From: Myxococcales bacterium
Lineage (GTDB): Bacteria > Myxococcota_A > Polyangia > Haliangiales > Haliangiaceae
Length of the DNA stretch: 64,000 bases
Assembly: GCA_016720595.1 (NCBI GenBank)
Contig: JADKKI010000023.1
Location: 124,001 to 188,000, forward strand
Direction: 5' to 3'
Shown here one piece after another: positions 11,454-22,407 of the stretch. The translations under genes were made by a program, and so were the position numbers. The notes under the pieces were generated by a model. The model did no database searches, had not been told where the DNA came from, and was given only the letters and a program-made list of their open reading frames with translations. Every line of letters starts with the position of its first letter. The stretch's first letter is position 1.

Positions 11454-11942
11454 TCAGCGCGCGCGTTCGCGCAGCGCGATGAAGCCAGCGAGCGCGGCGA
11501 TCACCGCGAGCGCCACCGCGAGCGCGATCCGCAGCGGACCCCGCGAGCTCTCCTCGACGGTGAACGGGCCGACCTTCGCGAGGGCGGGGCGGTGGGCACC
11601 GACCACGATCTCGATCGCGGGGTGCTCGATCTCGGGCGCCGTCGCGCCGAACAGCGACGCCGCGGTGCGAGCGAGCGCGTCGCGATCGGCCGCGTCGTCG
11701 ACCACGATCAGCACCACGCCGCTCGGGGTGCTGGGTGCGGCGACGCCGAGTGGATCGCGCGCGGCGCGGTGCAGCGTGACCGAGGCGGACAGGGCGCCGG
11801 GCAGGGCGCCGAGCTGCGCCGCGAGGTGATCTGCGTCCTCTCGATCGGCCGTGCGCTGGCGCTCCACAGGCCCCTCCACGGTCGGTGCGCAGCCGCCGAG
11901 GACGATCGCGATCCCGACGACGATCCGGAACCTGGAACCCAC
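11454..11942 (-). CDS. lipoprotein with C-terminal TM helix, possibly SctJ/FliF-like
   Basis: A 162-residue protein starting at GTG 11942 with a lipobox (IAIVLGGC). A middle region (SASVTLHRAARDPLG ... GVVLIVVDD) resembles the ring-building motif of SctJ/YscJ secretion lipoproteins, in which a hydrophobic strand follows a xPDPLG-type segment. A membrane helix lies near the C-terminus (IALAVALAVIAALAGFIAL) before a short basic tail. N-terminal lipid plus C-terminal TM is the SctJ layout. No other type III secretion genes are visible, and the adjoining DNA to the right encodes unrelated functions. The similarity is by eye only. Confidence 0.5.
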   Translation of the reverse strand: MGSRFRIVVGIAIVLGGCAPTVEGPVERQRTADREDADHLAAQLGALPGALSASVTLHRAARDPLGVAAPSTPSGVVLIVVDDAADRDALARTAASLFGATAPEIEHPAIEIVVGAHRPALAKVGPFTVEESSRGPLRIALAVALAVIAALAGFIALRERAR

Positions 11943-11987
11943 GGCGCGAACGTAGCATGCTGCGACGACGTGAATGCCGTGGTGCAC

Positions 11988-12929
11988 ATGACCGGGATGC
12001 TCGCGCCCGAGACGGTGCGCAGGCTCGCCGCCCTGCGCGCGAACCGCTTCGATGCTCGGCCGACCACGGATCCAACCGCAGGCCCGACCGCGGCTCGGAA
12101 TCGCTCGGTCGACATCGCGGAGGCCACCGAACGGGTGATCGCGCGCTGGTCCGATGACCTGTGCGGGCTCCTCAACGCGATGACGCGGGGTGAGCTCGTC
12201 GCGCTCGCGGCTCGCCTGCGGATCGATGCCGCTGGTCGTTCGCCGATGCTTCGCCTCGCGGTGTGGAGCCGGGGCGCCGAGCTCGAGCGCAACGGATGCG
12301 AGATCCCCGCCGCGCTGCAGCCACGCCCGATCCTCCTCGGTGGCCACCTCGTGATCCAGGCCCCGGTGCGCGGGATGGCGCCGCCGGCGGAGGTCTGGCC
12401 GCGCCCCGTGCCGGCGCCACGCCCGCCCGCGCAGCCCGGTGAGGAGCCCGAGTCTCTCGACGATCTGCTCGCGGCCGCCGATCGCCTGATCGGGGTGCGC
12501 CTCGGCCCGCGCGGGCGCGACAAGGGCGCGTGGGGCACCCGGGCCGCCGAGCTGCTCGGACTGACCGAGCACGGCCGCGGCGAGCCCGACTGGCGCGGTG
12601 ACGTGGAGGTCAAGACCGTCCCGATCTCGCAGGAGGCGAGCGGGCACTGGGGCGTGGTCGAGGATCCGGCGATCGCGATGGTGGGCGAGGGCGGCCTCGC
12701 GAAGCTCCAGCGCACGTTGTGGCTCGCGCGCGCCACGCTCGATGACGATGCGACCATCGTCACCTGGTACCTGCTCGATTGGGACGCGGACATCGCCCGG
12801 CTCGCCCGCCGCTACCTCCACGAACGCCCGAAGGGTCCGCGCGGCACGCTCGGGCGCGGCGTCTATCTCTCGAAGCGGTTCTTCGCCGATGCGGGCCTGC
12901 TCGCCGCCCTCAATGGAGCCTCAGCATGA
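11988..12929 (+). CDS. MutH/Sau3AI-family endonuclease-like protein
   Basis: A 313-residue protein. The C-terminal half aligns well by eye with MutH: RDKGAWG...ELLG corresponds to the RDKGWIG...LG block. The PD-(D/E)xK catalytic set is present as Asp201, Glu207 and Lys209 in PDWRGDVEVKTVPI. KLQRTLW matches the KLKRVLW segment, and the terminal RGVYLSKRF matches RGFYLKKNF. The N-terminal ~165 residues are an additional helical region absent from E. coli MutH. It should nick or cut DNA, possibly at a short recognition site. The RNA methyltransferase downstream overlaps its stop codon (ATGA). In-frame GTG codons at 11979 and 11982 are alternative starts. Confidence 0.8.
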   Translation: MTGMLAPETVRRLAALRANRFDARPTTDPTAGPTAARNRSVDIAEATERVIARWSDDLCGLLNAMTRGELVALAARLRIDAAGRSPMLRLAVWSRGAELERNGCEIPAALQPRPILLGGHLVIQAPVRGMAPPAEVWPRPVPAPRPPAQPGEEPESLDDLLAAADRLIGVRLGPRGRDKGAWGTRAAELLGLTEHGRGEPDWRGDVEVKTVPISQEASGHWGVVEDPAIAMVGEGGLAKLQRTLWLARATLDDDATIVTWYLLDWDADIARLARRYLHERPKGPRGTLGRGVYLSKRFFADAGLLAALNGASA

Positions 12930-14095
12930 TCATCGACGAGCTACGGATCGTCGGCTCCACGCAGACCAACGTCGTGATGACCGCGGAGCTGACCCGGGTC
13001 GCGCAGCGTGCGCTCAAGCGTCGCCTCGACAAGCCGCCGCGCAAGGAGGGCCTCGGCCAGCTCGTGCTGCCCTTCGATCCGGACCTCGCGTGGGCGGCCA
13101 CGACCTACATGCGCACGCCGACCCGCGTGCTGTGGGACCTGTTCCGCTCCGATGCCAAGCGCCTCGAGCCGCTGTACGACGATCTGCTGAGCGACCTGCT
13201 CGAGGACCGGCGCGAGCTGTGGCAGGACGGGGACGGGATCTCGGTCGACGCGCGTCGCGTGGACGAGTTCGCGGCGGGGGAACGGCAGGTGGTGGGGACG
13301 GTCAAGAACGCGATCATCGATGCTGCGCGTCGGCGCGGCGCACGGCTGCACGTCGAGCCGGACCACCCGGTGACCCGGTGGGTCGCGCGGGTCGATGATC
13401 GGGGTGAGGTCATCGTCTCGCTCGATCTGGGTGGCGGATCGCTGTCGCAGCGCGGCTGGCGGCGCGAGGCCGGCGATGCCCCGCTCCGCGAGCACCTCGC
13501 CGCCGTGCTGCTCATGCTCGCGCGGTTCGATCCGCGGACCGATGTGCTCGTCGATCCGATGTGCGGCTCGGGCACCATCCCGATCGAGGCCGTGCAGGCC
13601 GCGCGCGCGCTGCCGCGCGAGGCGCCGATGCTCGAGGCGCTCGGCCTCGGCAAGGGCCGGAAGGCCGAGCCGCTGTTCGCCGATGCTCAGCCGATCGTGA
13701 TCGGGTGCGACCTGGATCTCGAGGTGCTCGCCGCCGCACGCGACAACGCGCGCGCCGCGGGCGTGACCAAGGACGTGACGTGGCAGCGCGCCGACGTGGC
13801 GAACCTCCGCCCCGAGACCATCGCGGACATCGTGCGCGAGCGAGGCCGCGAGCCCGGGCCGGGCCTGATCCTCTCGAACCCGCCCTACGGCGAGCGGCTC
13901 GACGTCGCAGATCTGCGCGCGCTCTACGCGTCGCTCGGCAACACGTTGCGCGCGTTCCGCGGCTGGCGCGCTGGCTTCCTGGTCGGGACGCCGCTGTTCG
14001 AGGAGGTGCTCTACGAGTTCGTGGGCGAGCCGCGGATCAAGAAGCCGCTCGCGAACGCGAACCTGCGGGCGTACTTCCTGCTGTACGACCTGTAG
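12926..14095 (+). CDS. THUMP/UPF0020-type class I RNA methyltransferase (RlmL/Trm14-like)
   Basis: A 389-residue protein. The N-terminal ~150 residues are THUMP-like. The Rossmann methyltransferase shows the SAM-binding motif DPMCGSGTIPIEA and the N-methyltransferase motif SNPPYGERL. This combination is typical of RlmL N-terminal-type and Trm14/THUMPD3-type enzymes, which methylate guanines in rRNA or tRNA at N2. Its ATG overlaps the MutH-like stop codon by 4 bp. The exact RNA target cannot be assigned. Confidence 0.85.
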   Translation: MIIDELRIVGSTQTNVVMTAELTRVAQRALKRRLDKPPRKEGLGQLVLPFDPDLAWAATTYMRTPTRVLWDLFRSDAKRLEPLYDDLLSDLLEDRRELWQDGDGISVDARRVDEFAAGERQVVGTVKNAIIDAARRRGARLHVEPDHPVTRWVARVDDRGEVIVSLDLGGGSLSQRGWRREAGDAPLREHLAAVLLMLARFDPRTDVLVDPMCGSGTIPIEAVQAARALPREAPMLEALGLGKGRKAEPLFADAQPIVIGCDLDLEVLAAARDNARAAGVTKDVTWQRADVANLRPETIADIVRERGREPGPGLILSNPPYGERLDVADLRALYASLGNTLRAFRGWRAGFLVGTPLFEEVLYEFVGEPRIKKPLANANLRAYFLLYDL

Positions 14096-14105
14096 CGGAG
14101 CTGGC

Positions 14106-14615
14106 TCAGTCGCCCTGCGCGGCGGCCCACGACGAGATCAGCTCGAAGTCATCGATGATCCGCGAGTGGTGGTGGCCCCACAGATCGCTGACCATCACCA
14201 TCGAGCCGCGCGAGAGCTGCGGGGTCAGGTAGATCGCGTAGTAACGCGCCCCGGAGTTGTCCTCGACCTCGCCCACCAGATCGAGCGGCTGCTTGGACAC
14301 CGGGCAGAACAGCTCGCACCGGGTGCCAGGCGCGATCTCGAACGGCTGCACCTTGCGGCCATCGCCGTGGATCGGGGACAGGTGGACCAGGCCCTCCTTG
14401 CCGTCCGCGCGGATCCCCACGGTGACCGCCGGGTGACCGTCGAACACCACATCGGAGATCCCCACCAGCGAATCTCCGCGAGGCCCGAACGCCTGCGTGA
14501 GGATCACCGTCACGTCGTTCTCGACCGCGAGGTGGCTACCGGTGACGGCGCGATGGCGGCCGGTGATGCTCAGGTTGCGGCGATCCACAGGGTCCATGGG
14601 CGCCCAGCTGGCCAT
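14106..14615 (-). CDS. unknown conserved-looking protein
   Basis: A 169-residue protein starting at ATG 14615 (MASWAPMDPVDRRNLSITG). It is beta-rich in character, with GTRCELFCPVSKQPLD in the middle, which carries two Cys residues that could bind metal with other ligands. There is no signal peptide. It is convergent with the RNA methyltransferase and divergent from the gene at 14747. A 12-bp perfect palindrome lies in the divergent intergenic space. I do not recognise the family. Confidence 0.6.
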   Translation of the reverse strand: MASWAPMDPVDRRNLSITGRHRAVTGSHLAVENDVTVILTQAFGPRGDSLVGISDVVFDGHPAVTVGIRADGKEGLVHLSPIHGDGRKVQPFEIAPGTRCELFCPVSKQPLDLVGEVEDNSGARYYAIYLTPQLSRGSMVMVSDLWGHHHSRIIDDFELISSWAAAQGD

Positions 14616-14635
14616 GGCTTCCTCGGGTTGGCAAG

Positions 14636-14647
14636 CGTCACGTGACG
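14636..14647. promoter_or_regulatory. 12-bp perfect palindrome CGTCACGTGACG between divergent genes
   Basis: The palindrome lies 21 bp upstream of the minus-strand start at 14615 and about 100 bp upstream of the plus-strand start at 14747. A -10-like TATACT lies further right, at about 14689. A symmetric site in a divergent promoter region is a plausible dimeric-repressor or activator operator. No experimental support. Confidence 0.35.
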
Positions 14648-14746
14648 GGCATCGCAAACTCAGGACGGGTGGCAGGCGGGGGCGTCGTGTATACTCGTGG
14701 CTCTGGACCCAATGCCGGGACCAAGCCCGCACGTAGCGGAGGAACG

Positions 14747-16234
14747 ATGAACCGAACCCTGGCGCTGGTGACCGTGGCCGTGGTGGCCGTCGTGGCCCTC
14801 GTGGCGAGTCCGAGCTCTGCCGAGGCGAAGCCCAAGCTCGCCCTGACGATGATCGATGGGGACGAGAAGGGGAAGGTCGCGGACTCGGTGATCGAGGCGC
14901 TCGATGGCGATGACCTGACGGTGCTCTCGCAGCGCGTCGTGAACAAGGCCGTGGACAAGCTCGGTCTCGACACGGACATGACCGAGAAGGAAGCGCGCAA
15001 GCTCGCGACCGAGCTCGAGGCCGATGCGATCGTGATCGGCAAGCTCGACACCAGCGGCCCGAACAAGAAGCTGCAGTTCAAGCTCTACATCCACGGCAAG
15101 AAGGCCCGTGGCTTCACGGTCACCTTCAACAATGCGAAGTCCGATCGCTTCAAGGCGAAGCTGAAGGACAAGATGGTCACGAAGATCGCCGGCGAGAGCC
15201 CTGCGCCCGCGGACGAGGACCGGCCGAAGAAGAAGAAGGGCGGAGACGAGGCAGAGGACGAAGATCCGCTGGCCACGAAGAAGGACAAGAAGGATCAGAA
15301 GAAGAAGGCCTCGAAGAAGGACGAGGGCGAGGACGAGGAAGCCGACGAGGACAGCCCGAAGAAGAAGAAAAAGAAGAAGAAGGTCGCGTCGGAGGACGGC
15401 GAGGAGGAGGACGAGGACGCCGAGGTCTCGATCCGCTCCAAGAGCCCGAAGCACTCCGCGAACCGGGTCGCGGCGCGGCTCGACGTCGGCGTGTCCTTCA
15501 AGAACCGCCAGCTCACGTACAACAGCAGGACGAACTTCCCCGAGGGTCCCAAGCCGTTCAAGAACGCGCCGGTGCCGGGTGGTCGGTTCGAGGTGGAGCT
15601 GTACCCGCTCGCGTTCGCGAACCCCAAGAGCATCGCCGCAGGCCTCGGGCTCGCCGCCGAGTACGACAAGACGCTGCTCCTCACGCTGCGCACCACGGCC
15701 GAGCCGGGGGTGGCGGTCAAGGCGAACCAGCAGACGTACTCGATCGGTGGTCGGCTGCGGTTCGTGCTCGGTAGCACCGCCACGAGCCCGTCGATCACGA
15801 TCGGTGCGGGGTACGGCAAGCGCCGGTTCACCACCGACAAGAGCGGGCTCCAGATGCAGTCATCTCTCGACGTCCCCGACACCAACTACACGACGATCGA
15901 TCCGGGGCTCTCGATCCGGATTCCGCTCCTCGGCGCACTGGCGCTGACGTTTGGTGGGCGCGCCCTCATCATCACGGACGCCGGGCCGATCCAGCAGCCC
16001 ACCTCGTACGGCCGCGCCAAGGTGTTCGGCGCGTGGGCGCAGGGCGGCCTCGATATCGTCCTCGGAAACCGGTTCGCGATCCGGTTGGTGGGCGAGTTCC
16101 AGCAGGTCGGCTTCGCCTTCACCGGGACCGGCGACCTGGCCCGCAACCGGGACCTCGATCCCGACACCAAGGATGTCGGCGGAGCGTCGGATCGTTCGAT
16201 CGGCGGCTCGGCGACCCTGGCAGTCCTTTACTGA
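14747..16234 (+). CDS. secreted protein with KKxE-rich linker and outer-membrane-like C-terminal domain
   Basis: A 495-residue protein preceded by a clear ribosome-binding site (GGAGG, 14738-14742). A signal peptide (residues 1 to about 27, ending near SSAEA) is followed by a ~120-residue domain with the pattern of SMC-like/FlgT-like periplasmic proteins that sense a gene name by level (VLSQRVVNKAVDKLGL, ELEADAIVIGKLD). Then comes a long Lys/Asp/Glu-rich linker (residues ~145-235). The C-terminal ~260 residues are rich in alternating hydrophobic strands and end in LAVLY, suggesting an outer-membrane beta-barrel. The function is unknown. Confidence 0.7.
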   Translation: MNRTLALVTVAVVAVVALVASPSSAEAKPKLALTMIDGDEKGKVADSVIEALDGDDLTVLSQRVVNKAVDKLGLDTDMTEKEARKLATELEADAIVIGKLDTSGPNKKLQFKLYIHGKKARGFTVTFNNAKSDRFKAKLKDKMVTKIAGESPAPADEDRPKKKKGGDEAEDEDPLATKKDKKDQKKKASKKDEGEDEEADEDSPKKKKKKKKVASEDGEEEDEDAEVSIRSKSPKHSANRVAARLDVGVSFKNRQLTYNSRTNFPEGPKPFKNAPVPGGRFEVELYPLAFANPKSIAAGLGLAAEYDKTLLLTLRTTAEPGVAVKANQQTYSIGGRLRFVLGSTATSPSITIGAGYGKRRFTTDKSGLQMQSSLDVPDTNYTTIDPGLSIRIPLLGALALTFGGRALIITDAGPIQQPTSYGRAKVFGAWAQGGLDIVLGNRFAIRLVGEFQQVGFAFTGTGDLARNRDLDPDTKDVGGASDRSIGGSATLAVLY

Positions 16235-16279
16235 GAGCTGTCCCGCCCGGCGCCACGATTCTTTGGCACACTGAAGGCC

Positions 16280-17236
16280 GTGCAACCGTCCTCCGTGCCG
16301 CGGGGCAAGCTGGTCGTCGCTCATCCCGAGCGGAAGGCGCAGCGTGCGCTGCAGCGCATCGTGGGCGCGACCCAGTGCCCGGTCGAGGTCGTCGACAACC
16401 TCGATGCGCTCCTGAAGGTCGTCGACGAGCACACGATCGCGGTGGTCGACGCGAGCCTCGCGAACACCCGGCCGAAGCTGTGTCAGGCGCCGGCGCGCGC
16501 GTGGATCGCCGTGCCCGGAGAGGGCCTGACCGCCGCGGAGGGCCCCGTCGTCGAGGGGCTGCTCGCCGCGGGGTGGAACCACATCATCGCGCACCCGAAC
16601 CCGATCCTCAGCGAGGAGCTGCTGAGCACGGTGCAGAAGCTGATCCGCGGCGCGACCTTCGGGCTCGAGAAATACATGACCTGGGGTGCCGAGGTCCGCA
16701 GCTACACGCTCGATGACGCGCGCGATCGGGACGATGCCGTGAGCTCGCTCGCCCGCGACGTCGTCGCGGTCGGGCTTCCAGATCGGGTCGGCTCCCTCGT
16801 GAGCGTGATCGCCGACGAGCTCCTCGCCAACGCGCTCTACGTCGCTCCGGTCGACGCCAGCGGCGTCCGGACGCGCACGGCCGAGCCGCGCGATCGGTCG
16901 CGGGCGCTGGCGGGCCGCGATGTGGTCACCGTGCGCTGGGCCACCGATGCACGCTATCTCGCGATCGAGGTCCGGGACCGCTGGGGGTCGATGGATCTCG
17001 CCGCGATCGGGCCGCGCCTCGCCACCGGTGGCAAGCAGGCGACCTCGAGCGAGGGCGGGATGGGGTTGCCGCTCGCCTATGCGTGCTGCAACCAGTTCGT
17101 GATCGGCTGCGCTCCGGGCGTGATGACCGAGGTGATCACGCTGCTCGACGTTCGCTACAAGCCCACGGAGATCGGGCGCTCGGCCTCGTTCCACACGTTC
17201 ACCGGGGCGTTCGACGCCGAAGGAGGTTCCTCGTGA
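16280..17236 (+). CDS. anti-sigma-type HATPase protein with degenerate receiver-like N-terminus
   Basis: A 318-residue protein starting at GTG 16280. Residues ~10-125 look like a receiver fold (KLVVAHPERKAQRALQRIV, TIAVVDASLA) without the full acidic triad. Residues ~165-300 form a GHKL ATPase domain, with ADELLANALYVAP as N box, EVRDRWGSMD as G1 box and EGGMGLPLAYA as G2 box, resembling RsbW/SpoIIAB anti-sigma kinases. Its stop overlaps the GTG of the STAS gene that follows. The pair therefore looks like a partner-switch module in which this kinase would control a sigma factor or another partner. Confidence 0.8.
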   Translation: MQPSSVPRGKLVVAHPERKAQRALQRIVGATQCPVEVVDNLDALLKVVDEHTIAVVDASLANTRPKLCQAPARAWIAVPGEGLTAAEGPVVEGLLAAGWNHIIAHPNPILSEELLSTVQKLIRGATFGLEKYMTWGAEVRSYTLDDARDRDDAVSSLARDVVAVGLPDRVGSLVSVIADELLANALYVAPVDASGVRTRTAEPRDRSRALAGRDVVTVRWATDARYLAIEVRDRWGSMDLAAIGPRLATGGKQATSSEGGMGLPLAYACCNQFVIGCAPGVMTEVITLLDVRYKPTEIGRSASFHTFTGAFDAEGGSS

Positions 17237-17709
17237 GCACGCAGCGGCTGGGGCGCCTCGACCTCGAGCTCACACCAGGCCGGCTCACGCTCGCCGGCAG
17301 GATCGACGATGCGAGCCCGCTCGGCGAGTTCGCCGCGCAGGTCCCCGCCGGGGACATCGTGATCGACACCGACGCCGTGACGTTCGTGAACTCGATCGGC
17401 ATGCGCGAGTGGATGCGCCTCGTACGAGCGCTCCGCGAGCGTGGCACGGTCACGTTCGAGCGCGTGGCAGACGTCCTCATCACGCAGATGAACCTCCGCC
17501 CGGAGTTCTCGGGCGTGTCGATCCGCTCGTTCCACGCCCAGTACGTGTGCCCGTCGTGTGGGGCCGAGGCCGCGCCGCTCGTCGATGCGATCGTCCATGC
17601 CGACAGCCTGCGTCGGATGGCCGCACCCCGGCTCCCGTGCGCCGAGTGCGGTAAGCCGATGGATCTGGCCGACTTCCCCGAGCGATACCTGTCCCTGTTC
17701 AAGGCCTGA
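17233..17709 (+). CDS. STAS-domain anti-anti-sigma-like protein with zinc ribbon
   Basis: A 158-residue protein starting at GTG 17233, overlapping the kinase stop. Residues ~1-100 form a STAS fold (GDIVIDTDAVTFVNSIGMREWM), with Ser in NSIG at the usual phospho-acceptor position. The C-terminal part adds a four-Cys zinc ribbon (CPSCG ... CAECG). A STAS domain joined to a zinc ribbon is not the usual SpoIIAA layout. It probably antagonises the upstream HATPase protein in a phosphorylation-dependent switch. Confidence 0.82.
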   Translation: MSTQRLGRLDLELTPGRLTLAGRIDDASPLGEFAAQVPAGDIVIDTDAVTFVNSIGMREWMRLVRALRERGTVTFERVADVLITQMNLRPEFSGVSIRSFHAQYVCPSCGAEAAPLVDAIVHADSLRRMAAPRLPCAECGKPMDLADFPERYLSLFKA

Positions 17710-17772
17710 GCAGCCCACGGCGCCTGATCTCGGGGCGTTTTCAACGCTGCCCGCGTGCGGTAGGGTGCGCCG

Positions 17773-20646
<2,874 letters not shown>

Positions 20647-20658
20647 GCGGCGCCGGGG

Positions 20659-21882
20659 ATGGGGGATCTAGCAGGGTTGGTGGCGGTCATCATGTCGCTC
20701 GGCATGGCGCCGGCGATCGTGTACCTGCGCGGCCAGCACAAGCTCAAGGAGCGCCGGCTCGAGCTCGAGGCGAAGACGGGCGGAGGCGCTGACGAGACCC
20801 AGCGGCTCGCCGAGGAGAACAAGCTCCTCCGCGAGCGCGTTGAGAACCTCGAATCGATCGTGTGCTCGGTGGACTTCGAGCTCAACCAGAAGCTCGCCAA
20901 GGTGATCGACGAGCAGCGCTCGCTCGTGCTGCCCGCGCCTGCATCGCCCACGGCGCCGGCCACAGGCGCCGCGTCACCCGCACCGACCCCGCCCGGGCTC
21001 GATCGCACCGCGACCGCGCATGGCGCCGCCAGGCCCTCACCGCTGACCACGCAGCTCGAGCCGGGGCAGGTGCTCGCACAGCGGTATCGGGTGCAGCGCT
21101 TGCTCGGCAAGGGCGGCATGGGCGCGGTCTACCTCGCGGATGACGAGGTGCTCGGCGAGCTGGTGGCGCTCAAGGTGATCTCGAGTGCGTGGGCCACGGA
21201 CGAGCAGGCGATGGTCGCCCGGTTTCGCCGCGAGGCCGCCGCGGCGCGCAAGGTCAGCTCACCGGCCGTGATCCGGATCCACGATCTCGGTGAGGCGCGG
21301 CCGGGCCTGCTGTACCTCTCGATGGAGTACTTCGCGGGGCGCACCCTGGCCGAGGTGATCACGCAGCGAGGCCTCGTCCCGATCGACGACGCACGCGACA
21401 TCCTCAAGCAGATCTGCACCGGTCTCGAGGCCGCGCATCAGGCCGGTGTGATCCACCGCGATCTCAAGCCGAGCAACGTCCTCGTCGGCGAGCGCGGCGC
21501 GGTCAAGATCATCGATTTCGGGCTGGCCACGACGGCGGTCGGGGATGGCCTGACGGCGACCGGCGCGATCCTCGGGACGCCGCACTACATGGCGCCCGAG
21601 CAGGTTCGCGGCAAGCCGGTCGACGCGCGCACGGATATCTATGCGCTCGGCGCGCTCGCGTACCACCTCGTGTGTGGGCGCCCGCCGTTCCACGGCGACA
21701 ACGCGATCGCGATCGGCTTCGCGCACCTCTCCGAGCCGCCGCCGCTGCCGCGCCAGATCCGCAAGGATGTCCCGGCCAACCTCGAGGCCGCGATCCTCGC
21801 CGCGCTGGCGAAGGCCCCCGACGATCGTCCGGCGAACGCGCGTGCGTTCCTCGACCTCGCGCAGGCCTCGAGCGCCGCCTGA
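20659..21882 (+). CDS. PspB-like N-terminus fused to Ser/Thr protein kinase
   Basis: A 407-residue protein. Residues 1-24 form an N-terminal membrane helix. A basic/acidic coiled-coil follows, containing QRLAEENKLLRERVENLES, very similar in pattern to the cytoplasmic helix of PspB (QRLA...RMRERIQALES). A Pro/Ala linker leads to a Hanks-type kinase from about residue 135. The kinase has a Gly loop (LGKGGMGAVY), VALKVI, HRDLKPSN, DFGLA and an APE motif (MAPEQ). All catalytic residues are present, so it should be active at the membrane. It starts 12 bp after gcvP. The arrangement suggests phosphorylation tied to envelope stress, perhaps through the PspA homologue at 4288. Confidence 0.88.
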   Translation: MGDLAGLVAVIMSLGMAPAIVYLRGQHKLKERRLELEAKTGGGADETQRLAEENKLLRERVENLESIVCSVDFELNQKLAKVIDEQRSLVLPAPASPTAPATGAASPAPTPPGLDRTATAHGAARPSPLTTQLEPGQVLAQRYRVQRLLGKGGMGAVYLADDEVLGELVALKVISSAWATDEQAMVARFRREAAAARKVSSPAVIRIHDLGEARPGLLYLSMEYFAGRTLAEVITQRGLVPIDDARDILKQICTGLEAAHQAGVIHRDLKPSNVLVGERGAVKIIDFGLATTAVGDGLTATGAILGTPHYMAPEQVRGKPVDARTDIYALGALAYHLVCGRPPFHGDNAIAIGFAHLSEPPPLPRQIRKDVPANLEAAILAALAKAPDDRPANARAFLDLAQASSAA

Positions 21883-21884
21883 AC

Positions 21885-22202
21885 TCAGTACCAGTGGTGG
21901 GACTGCCAGAACTTCTGCGCGCCGTTCCACCCGCCGTAGCGCTGGTTGACGTAGCCGGTGGCGCCCTTGTACTGCGCCCCTAGATCGGACGACTGCCAGT
22001 CCGCGCCCATGTACTGCTTGCGCGTGGCCTTGAGCATCTGGAACGCGCCGTACGCCGTCGAGTGCGGGTTCTGCGCACGCGGGTTGCCACCCGATTCGTG
22101 CTGCATGATCCAGCGTGCGGACGCGGGCATGTCGCTCGCGGAGAATCCGCCTGCGACGGTGGAGAGCGTGTCGAGGGAGAGAACTTCGAGCTGATCGGAC
22201 AT
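21885..22202 (-). CDS. double-glycine-leader lysozyme/transglycosylase-like peptide
   Basis: A 105-residue protein. Residues 1-19 (MSDQLEVLSLDTLSTVAGG) match the double-glycine leader pattern LSxxxLxxVxGG of bacteriocins exported by C39-peptidase ABC transporters, with predicted cleavage after Gly19. The mature ~86 residues carry a compact lysozyme-like/RPF-like fold: WIMQHESGGNP with putative catalytic Glu36, YGAFQM, and a Trp/Tyr-rich end (YGGWNGAQKFW). It probably cleaves peptidoglycan after export. It is convergent with the kinase, with 2 bp between stop codons. No transporter or immunity gene is visible in the window. Confidence 0.8.
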   Translation of the reverse strand: MSDQLEVLSLDTLSTVAGGFSASDMPASARWIMQHESGGNPRAQNPHSTAYGAFQMLKATRKQYMGADWQSSDLGAQYKGATGYVNQRYGGWNGAQKFWQSHHWY

Positions 22203-22407
22203 GGCGATGACTCCTGATGGCGGTGTCGGTTGTGATCGGAGGGAGTGCAGCGCCGATGCCAGCCGGGCTGTCGCCGCCGGGTGACACCGAGATCACCTGC
22301 GCGGCGAGCGGTTCGGCGGGGTTATCGAGCACTGGCGACCGGAGGACGCACGCAGCGCGGGGCAAAGCCCCGGCCACCGAGCGGCCACGGCATCGGCCAC
22401 CGACCGG

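Noticed and set aside
16234..16245. Isolated match to the IS5 end (AGAGCTGTCCCG) just after the stop of the 14747 gene
   Set aside because: There is no second end, no flanking TA-X-TA pattern and no transposase nearby; probably a chance or ancient solo end.
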